Assembly (NCBI GenBank): GCA_003480165.1
Contig: QUIQ01000023.1
Coordinates: 1 to 9,583 of the forward strand
Source of the DNA: Firmicutes bacterium AM41-11
Lineage (GTDB): Bacteria; Bacillota_I; Bacilli_A; Erysipelotrichales; Erysipelotrichaceae
Reading direction: 5' to 3'
Length of the DNA stretch: 9,583 bases
The notes under the pieces were generated by a model. That model made no database searches, was not told the origin of the DNA, and was given only the letters and a program-made list of their open reading frames with translations. The translations under genes and the position numbers were made by a program. Below, piece after piece: positions 5,795 to 9,583 of the stretch; position 1 is the first letter of the stretch, and each line of letters opens with the position of its first letter.

Positions 5795-7159
5795 ATGGCA
5801 ATTACAACATCACTAAAACGTGCCGGATTAAATCAGGCCATTAATTATGCACTCAAAAACCCAAAAGAGAATTTACCAAAATTGCTTGATTGGGTAGATA
5901 AATTTGCGAATGGAAGTTTCGAAAGAGAAAGAAAAGGCGTACGTGAGGTCATCTCAAATCCTGAAAATCCTTACTACTCTTTTATTTATGATCGTCTGTT
6001 TTCCCTCGATCCAGATACAATAAAGAAAATAGGTGTGAATTTCTTTATTAATTCTGCCTTGGATGGATGGCATACCCAAGATGAGTATCGAAAAAAATAC
6101 GACTGCAACATTCCTTGGGCGATCCTATTAGATCCAACCAGTGCTTGTAACTTACACTGTACCGGTTGCTGGGCAGCTGAATATGGAAATAAATTAAACC
6201 TGTCTTATGATGAAATTGATTCCATCATCCAACAAGGAAAAGAGATGGGTGTTTATATGTATATTTATACCGGTGGAGAACCATTGGTACGTAAGAACGA
6301 TTTAATTAAACTTTGTGAAAAACACAACGACTGTATTTTCTTAAGTTTCACCAATGCAACTTTGATCGATGAGAAATTCGCCGATGATATGCTTCGCGTT
6401 AAAAACTTCATTCCTGCTATCAGTTTGGAAGGAAACGAAGAAACAACCGATGGACGTCGTGGTACCGGTGTTTATCAAGCAGTCATTCGCGCCACCAAAC
6501 TACTAAAAGAAAGAAAACTACCTTTTGGCTTTAGCTGCTGTTATACAAGCGTTAACTGGGATGCCATCACTAGTGAAGAATACTTCCAAAAGATGATTGA
6601 TTTAGGTGCTTACTTCACTTGGTACTTCCACTTTATGCCAACCGGTATGGCATCAACACCAGAACTTATGCCAACCCCAGAACAACGTGTTGAAGTTTAT
6701 AAGCGAATTCGTCATGCCAGAGCTACCAAACCACTATTCTTACTAGATTTCCAAAACGATGGAGAATATGTTGGTGGTTGTGTTGCCGGCGGAAGAAGAT
6801 ATTTACATATCAATGCCAAAGGCGATGTGGATCCTTGTGTATTCATTCACTATAGCGATTCCAACATTCGGGAAAAATCCTTGTTAGATTGTTTGCGTTC
6901 CCCATTGTTTATGGAATATCACAAACGTCAACCATTTAACGAAAACCACTATAAACCTTGTCCAATGTTGGAAAATCCAAATATTTTACCAGAAATTGTC
7001 AAAGGTACAAACGCCCACTCTACCGATCCAGAAGAACCAGAAAGCGTTGACCATTTACGTTCTAAAACCGTAAATTATGCGAAAAACTGGGATCCAGTTG
7101 CCGATAAGTTATGGCAAGAACGCCAAAAACAATTAAAAGAAAAATACCATTTAGATTAG
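5795..7159 (+). CDS. Radical SAM protein with SPASM-like C-terminal cysteines
   Basis: This 454-residue protein has the radical SAM cluster motif CxxxCxxC (Cys118, Cys122, Cys125; SACNLHCTGCWA), which binds the 4Fe-4S cluster that cleaves S-adenosylmethionine. It also has the SAM-binding GGEP motif at 160-163 (YTGGEPL). Residues about 329-390 contain further cysteines (Cys329, Cys348, Cys366, Cys389) around HINAKGDVDPCVF, like the auxiliary-cluster SPASM/twitch region of peptide- or protein-modifying radical SAM enzymes. Residues 1-105 form a helical N-terminal extension. It is soluble, with no signal peptide. No small precursor peptide gene is evident next to it, so the substrate is unknown. 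The start is fixed by AGGAGG 7 bases upstream. It is divergent from deoR and 33 bases before the cyclophilin gene, with which it may be co-transcribed. Confidence 0.9.
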   Translation: MAITTSLKRAGLNQAINYALKNPKENLPKLLDWVDKFANGSFERERKGVREVISNPENPYYSFIYDRLFSLDPDTIKKIGVNFFINSALDGWHTQDEYRKKYDCNIPWAILLDPTSACNLHCTGCWAAEYGNKLNLSYDEIDSIIQQGKEMGVYMYIYTGGEPLVRKNDLIKLCEKHNDCIFLSFTNATLIDEKFADDMLRVKNFIPAISLEGNEETTDGRRGTGVYQAVIRATKLLKERKLPFGFSCCYTSVNWDAITSEEYFQKMIDLGAYFTWYFHFMPTGMASTPELMPTPEQRVEVYKRIRHARATKPLFLLDFQNDGEYVGGCVAGGRRYLHINAKGDVDPCVFIHYSDSNIREKSLLDCLRSPLFMEYHKRQPFNENHYKPCPMLENPNILPEIVKGTNAHSTDPEEPESVDHLRSKTVNYAKNWDPVADKLWQERQKQLKEKYHLD

Positions 7160-7165
7160 CATCTT

Positions 7166-7185
7166 TGGTAAAATATCCCTGGAGG
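7166..7185 (+). promoter_or_regulatory. Extended -10-like box and ribosome site of the cyclophilin gene
   Basis: TGGTAAAAT (7166-7174) fits an extended -10 (TGnTAnAAT-like). GGAGG (7181-7185) follows, 7 bases before ATG 7193. A start near 7181 would make a leader of about 12 bases beginning with the ribosome site. There is no terminator after the radical SAM gene, so read-through is also likely. Confidence 0.45.
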
Positions 7186-7192
7186 ATTTAAC

Positions 7193-7675
7193 ATGAAAAC
7201 GACAAATATCTTAATTACAATGGAAAACGGCGACACTATGTCAGCTGAACTTTATCCCGAAATTGCCCCTAAGACAGTGGAAAACTTTGTGAAGCTCGTT
7301 AATGAAAAATTCTACGATGGTCTAATTTTCCATCGTGTCATTCCTGGCTTTATGATTCAAGGTGGAGACCCTCAAGGAACAGGAATGGGTGGTCCTGGCT
7401 ACAGTATTGTAGGAGAATTTTCCAGCAATGGATTCCCAAATGATTTAAAACATACACGTGGTGTTTTATCTATGGCACGTGCTATGGATCCTAATTCAGC
7501 CGGAAGCCAATTCTTCATCATGCATCAAGATGCGCCTCATCTTGATGGGCAATATGCTGCCTTTGGAAAGTTGACCGATGGATTTGATACATTAGATAAA
7601 ATCGCATCCACAAAAACAAACTGGCAAGATCGACCAAAGGAAGAACAAAAAATTCAATCTATTGTGATTCAATAA
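7193..7675 (+). CDS. ppiB: Cyclophilin-type peptidyl-prolyl cis-trans isomerase
   Basis: This 160-residue single-domain cyclophilin catalyses cis-trans isomerisation of X-Pro bonds during protein folding. Visible active-site motifs are FHRVIPGFMIQGGDP (catalytic Arg48, Phe53, Gln56), MARAMDPNSAGSQFFI (residues 94-109) and LDGQYAAFGKL (residues 117-127). The tryptophan that in human cyclophilin A helps bind cyclosporin is replaced in this last motif, as in many bacterial forms. There is no signal peptide or lipobox, so it is cytosolic. GGAGG lies 7 bases before the ATG. It follows the radical SAM gene at 33 bases and is followed, with no clear terminator, by an insertion sequence whose left end starts about 30 bases past its stop. 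Confidence 0.96.
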   Translation: MKTTNILITMENGDTMSAELYPEIAPKTVENFVKLVNEKFYDGLIFHRVIPGFMIQGGDPQGTGMGGPGYSIVGEFSSNGFPNDLKHTRGVLSMARAMDPNSAGSQFFIMHQDAPHLDGQYAAFGKLTDGFDTLDKIASTKTNWQDRPKEEQKIQSIVIQ

Positions 7676-7694
7676 AAATAGCGACCGATATTCA

Positions 7695-7703
7695 TGATAT
7701 AAT
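7695..7703 (+). promoter_or_regulatory. Extended -10 promoter box just outside the left end of the insertion sequence
   Basis: TGATATAAT is a perfect TGn-TATAAT extended -10, ending about 3 bases before the left inverted repeat. It probably belonged to a gene that lay downstream before the element inserted, and may now feed transcription into the element. No -35 is seen. Confidence 0.45.
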
Positions 7704-7705
7704 CC

Positions 7706-7748
7706 CACTAAAGTAGACACACGAAATAATTAAAATTATCCCATCGAT
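7706..7748 (+). repeat. Left terminal inverted repeat of the insertion sequence
   Basis: It matches the reverse complement of 9543-9583 at about 32 of 41 positions with one 2-base gap. The best blocks are AAGTAGACA (7711-7719), GAAATA and TTAAAA in the middle, and CATCGAT (7742-7748) at the inner end. Such ends are the transposase binding and cleavage sites. Confidence 0.85.
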
Positions 7749-7774
7749 GTGAATCTACAAAGGTGGGATTTTTT
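7738..7774 (+). terminator. Terminator-like hairpin that hides the transposase ribosome site
   Basis: ATCCCATC (7738-7745) pairs with GGTGGGAT (7762-7769), giving 8 bp with one G-T pair and a 16-base loop, and runs directly into six Ts (7769-7774). The 3' arm contains most of the ribosome site AGGTGG (7761-7766) of the transposase ATG at 7777. Transcripts entering from the left would form the hairpin and be stopped or poorly translated. A start inside the element after the 5' arm begins would avoid it. Known transposons such as IS10 and IS50 use comparable protection; its use here is inference. Confidence 0.6.
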
Positions 7775-7776
7775 AT

Positions 7777-9543
7777 ATGGGAAGAAAAGCTAAATATACG
7801 AAAGAACAAAAAGTAAAGGCATGTGAAGATTATTTAAATGGGAGAAAATCTGCAGAACAAATCAGACTTGAATTGAACATGGAGAAATATGGAACCAGAT
7901 TAGTTCGAAAATGGGCCAAAAGCTATCGTTTAAACGGGCACTTAATTTTTGATCACAAAAGTACAAATAATAAGTATACTAAAGAGTTTAAAGAAATGAT
8001 CGTTCAAGAATATTTACTAGGGCATGGCTCATCTGAAGATTTAGCAGTTCAATATGGAATTTGTCAAGACAATACTGTTTCAAGTTGGGTAAGAAAGTAT
8101 AATAGTCATATAGAACTTAAGGATTACGATCCGAAACCGGAGGTCTATATGGCTGATACTTTAAAAGTTAACAAAGAAAAGAAAATTGAAATCATTCAAT
8201 ACTGTATAGATCATGATCATGATTATAAAGGTACAGCTGAATTTTATGGTGGAAATTATGCGCAAATCTATAATTGGGTCAAGAAATATGAATCTAAGGG
8301 TGAAGATGCTCTGGAAGATAGACGCGGCAAGCGTAAATCTAAAGAATTATTAACTGATTTGGAAAAAGCGCAACGCAGAATAGCGGAGCTTGAAAGAATG
8401 AACAAACGATATCAGATGGAGAATGAACTATTAAAAAAAGACAAAGCCTTCGAAAAGAACTATTTGGCGAGACTTCCGAAGGCTAAAAGAATTTATCTTA
8501 TAAAGAAACAAAAGATAAAAAATTATTCGCTAATACTATCATTACATAAGAATCGAAAATGGCCGATAAACGAAATGTGTTTAATCATGAACATCAGCAG
8601 AAGCGCTTATTATAAATGGCTACACGCATCACCTTCTCAGAAACAGTTGGACAAGCAACATGAAGATGAAAGAATTGCATCTAGAATCAAGGAGATATCG
8701 AGTTCCAATAACTCTCTTTTTGGCACTATGACCATGTACTACACGCTAAGAAACGAAGGGTACAGATGCGGTCACAATAGAGTTTATCGATTGATGTGCA
8801 TCAATGATATCAAGTCCTCTTATAGACGCAGATCCAAATACAACTATATTAAATCCAATGCGGAACATACGGCAGAAAACATCCTTAACAGGGATTTCAA
8901 TACTACAGGGCCAAACCAAAAATGGTGTACAGATGTTACAGAAATCAAGGTTCCTACAACTGGAGAGAAGCTATTCATATCTCCAATGATTGATCTCTAT
9001 GACAGGTTTCCAGTGGCTTTAGAGGTGTCGGATAAAAATGATGCAGCTTTAGCTAATCAGACATTAGATAATGCACATAATGCATACCCTGAAGCAACGC
9101 CACTTGTACATTCAGACAGAGGATTCGCCTATACAAGACAAATATATAGATCCAAGTTGGAAGGATACGGTATGTCCCAATCTATGTCACGTGTGTCTAA
9201 ATGTATTGATAATGGGGTTTGTGAAGGTTTTCAGGGACAATTTAAAGACATATTGTTCATCATGTATCCAAACAACACCTCGAAAGAAGAGATAATACAA
9301 GCTATCAATGGAACACTTGATTATTACATACATTATTATCCCCAGAAGAGGTTAAATGGAAAGACCTGCGGACAAGTACGAAAAGAATCTTTAGAGCAAA
9401 ATGAATATGCACAATATCCAATTGTTCCAGCAGCAAGATATGTAAGATATTGGAATGAGATTGAACGGAAGCAGAAACATCAAAAAGAAATGATTATAGA
9501 AGAAATAAAAAACAACCCAGACCAAATTGGAATGGGTTGTTGA
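7777..9543 (+). CDS. IS3-family transposase, single-frame OrfAB form
   Basis: This 588-residue transposase has three helix-turn-helix repeats at about 5-55, 66-115 and 132-177; the second and third end in W-V-R/K-K-Y. A leucine-zipper-like helix spans about 190-225, with an HTH_21-type region at about 240-345. The rve-type integrase core follows, with catalytic Asp386 (WCTDVTEI), Asp447 (HSDRGF) and Glu483 (CEGFQG). The DD spacing to E is 35 residues, and Lys490 lies 7 after the Glu, as typical for IS3. IS3 elements usually split OrfA and OrfB with a -1 frameshift; here both are in one uninterrupted frame. The ATG at 7777 is preceded by AGGTGG at 10 bases, sequestered in a hairpin. The stop TGA lies at the inner edge of the right inverted repeat. 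All catalytic residues are present, so the element may be active. Confidence 0.94.
   Translation: MGRKAKYTKEQKVKACEDYLNGRKSAEQIRLELNMEKYGTRLVRKWAKSYRLNGHLIFDHKSTNNKYTKEFKEMIVQEYLLGHGSSEDLAVQYGICQDNTVSSWVRKYNSHIELKDYDPKPEVYMADTLKVNKEKKIEIIQYCIDHDHDYKGTAEFYGGNYAQIYNWVKKYESKGEDALEDRRGKRKSKELLTDLEKAQRRIAELERMNKRYQMENELLKKDKAFEKNYLARLPKAKRIYLIKKQKIKNYSLILSLHKNRKWPINEMCLIMNISRSAYYKWLHASPSQKQLDKQHEDERIASRIKEISSSNNSLFGTMTMYYTLRNEGYRCGHNRVYRLMCINDIKSSYRRRSKYNYIKSNAEHTAENILNRDFNTTGPNQKWCTDVTEIKVPTTGEKLFISPMIDLYDRFPVALEVSDKNDAALANQTLDNAHNAYPEATPLVHSDRGFAYTRQIYRSKLEGYGMSQSMSRVSKCIDNGVCEGFQGQFKDILFIMYPNNTSKEEIIQAINGTLDYYIHYYPQKRLNGKTCGQVRKESLEQNEYAQYPIVPAARYVRYWNEIERKQKHQKEMIIEEIKNNPDQIGMGC
8433..8440 (+). 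other. A7G slippery run at the OrfA/OrfB junction
   Basis: Seven As then G (8433-8440) lie in codons TTA AAA AAA GAC (residues 219-222), just after the zipper, where IS3 elements normally frameshift. The zero frame continues into the catalytic domain. A -1 shift would add about 15 codons and then stop at TAA, and a +1 shift about 20 codons before a stop. Slippage would therefore make a DNA-binding-only OrfA-like protein of about 236-241 residues. Confidence 0.6.
9507..9541 (-). terminator. Inward-facing terminator at the right end of the insertion sequence
   Basis: AACAACCCA (9511-9519) pairs perfectly with TGGGTTGTT (9533-9541), a 9-bp stem. Read on the minus strand it is followed by six Ts (9512-9507). 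It lies inside the last codons of the transposase and would stop antisense transcription entering from the right. On the plus strand no T-run follows directly, so it is a weaker terminator in that direction. Confidence 0.7.
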
Positions 9544-9583
9544 TCGATGAGATTTTTAAATATTTCCCATGTCTACTTGACTA
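9543..9583 (-). repeat. Right terminal inverted repeat of the insertion sequence
   Basis: The reverse complement begins TAGTCAAGTAGACA and matches the left end as described for 7706-7748. It overlaps the transposase stop codon by one base. The outermost bases may lie just beyond the window. Confidence 0.83.

Larger units (their letters stand above)
7706..9583 (+). mobile_element. IS3-family insertion sequence (at least about 1.88 kb)
   Basis: Imperfect terminal inverted repeats of about 41-43 bases (7706-7748 and 9543-9583) bracket a single DD(35)E transposase gene that nearly fills the element. The left boundary is uncertain by a few bases. The right boundary lies at or just past the window edge, so the target-site duplication cannot be checked. 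The element is longer than the 1.2-1.5 kb usual for IS3 members, because the N-terminal DNA-binding part of the transposase is longer. It inserted between the cyclophilin gene and whatever follows, and disrupts no visible coding frame. Confidence 0.88.

Noticed and set aside
7676..7705. Terminator after the cyclophilin gene
   Set aside because: Only a weak ATAT/ATAT pairing is visible, with no GC-rich stem or T-run.
8804..9295. Two plus-strand open frames inside the transposase gene in another frame
   Set aside because: They overlap the catalytic DD(35)E core and show no independent start signals.

Overview
The window looks like chromosomal DNA from a low-GC Firmicute. The AT-rich codons, AGGAGG-type ribosome binding sites, TATAAT boxes and flavour of the proteins suggest an Erysipelotrichaceae-like gut bacterium, but that placement is inference. 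All but the two edge elements are complete: the first gene is cut by the left edge, and the insertion sequence reaches the right edge.

Left part (1-4106). The tail of an Rpn/PD-(D/E)XK-type gene runs rightward and ends in a terminator. Facing it tail-to-tail is a leftward two-gene unit. Its first gene encodes an 817-residue protein of unknown function, with winged-helix and sigma-region-4-like DNA-binding segments. The second encodes a rare-looking fusion of Sel1 repeats, a helical linker and a complete NanE (N-acetylmannosamine-6-phosphate 2-epimerase). The two genes overlap by one base (TAATG), and nanE also has its own internal ribosome binding site and ATG, so fused and free epimerase could both be made. 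No other sialic-acid gene is visible.

Middle part (4107-5794). A leftward DeoR-family regulator and a Cof-type HAD phosphatase overlap by ATGA and end in a strong terminator. They form a small sugar-phosphate-type operon, probably autoregulated. The regulator's real start is an ATG at 5644; a longer frame starting with GTG runs into its promoter. A 150-base divergent region with direct repeats separates it from the rightward genes.

Right part (5795-9583). A radical SAM protein is followed 33 bases later by a cytosolic cyclophilin (peptidyl-prolyl isomerase). Next comes an IS3-family element of at least about 1.88 kb. It has roughly 41-bp imperfect terminal inverted repeats and one uninterrupted 588-residue transposase with three N-terminal helix-turn-helix repeats, a leucine zipper and a DD(35)E catalytic domain. 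The usual slippery A-run is present, but here the zero frame makes the full transposase and slippage would truncate it. Inward-pointing terminator-like hairpins at both ends could shield the element from outside transcription.

The points most worth following up are the Sel1-NanE fusion with its dual start, the large unknown regulator-like protein coupled to it, and the control architecture of the insertion sequence. No CRISPR array, tRNA or rRNA is seen.
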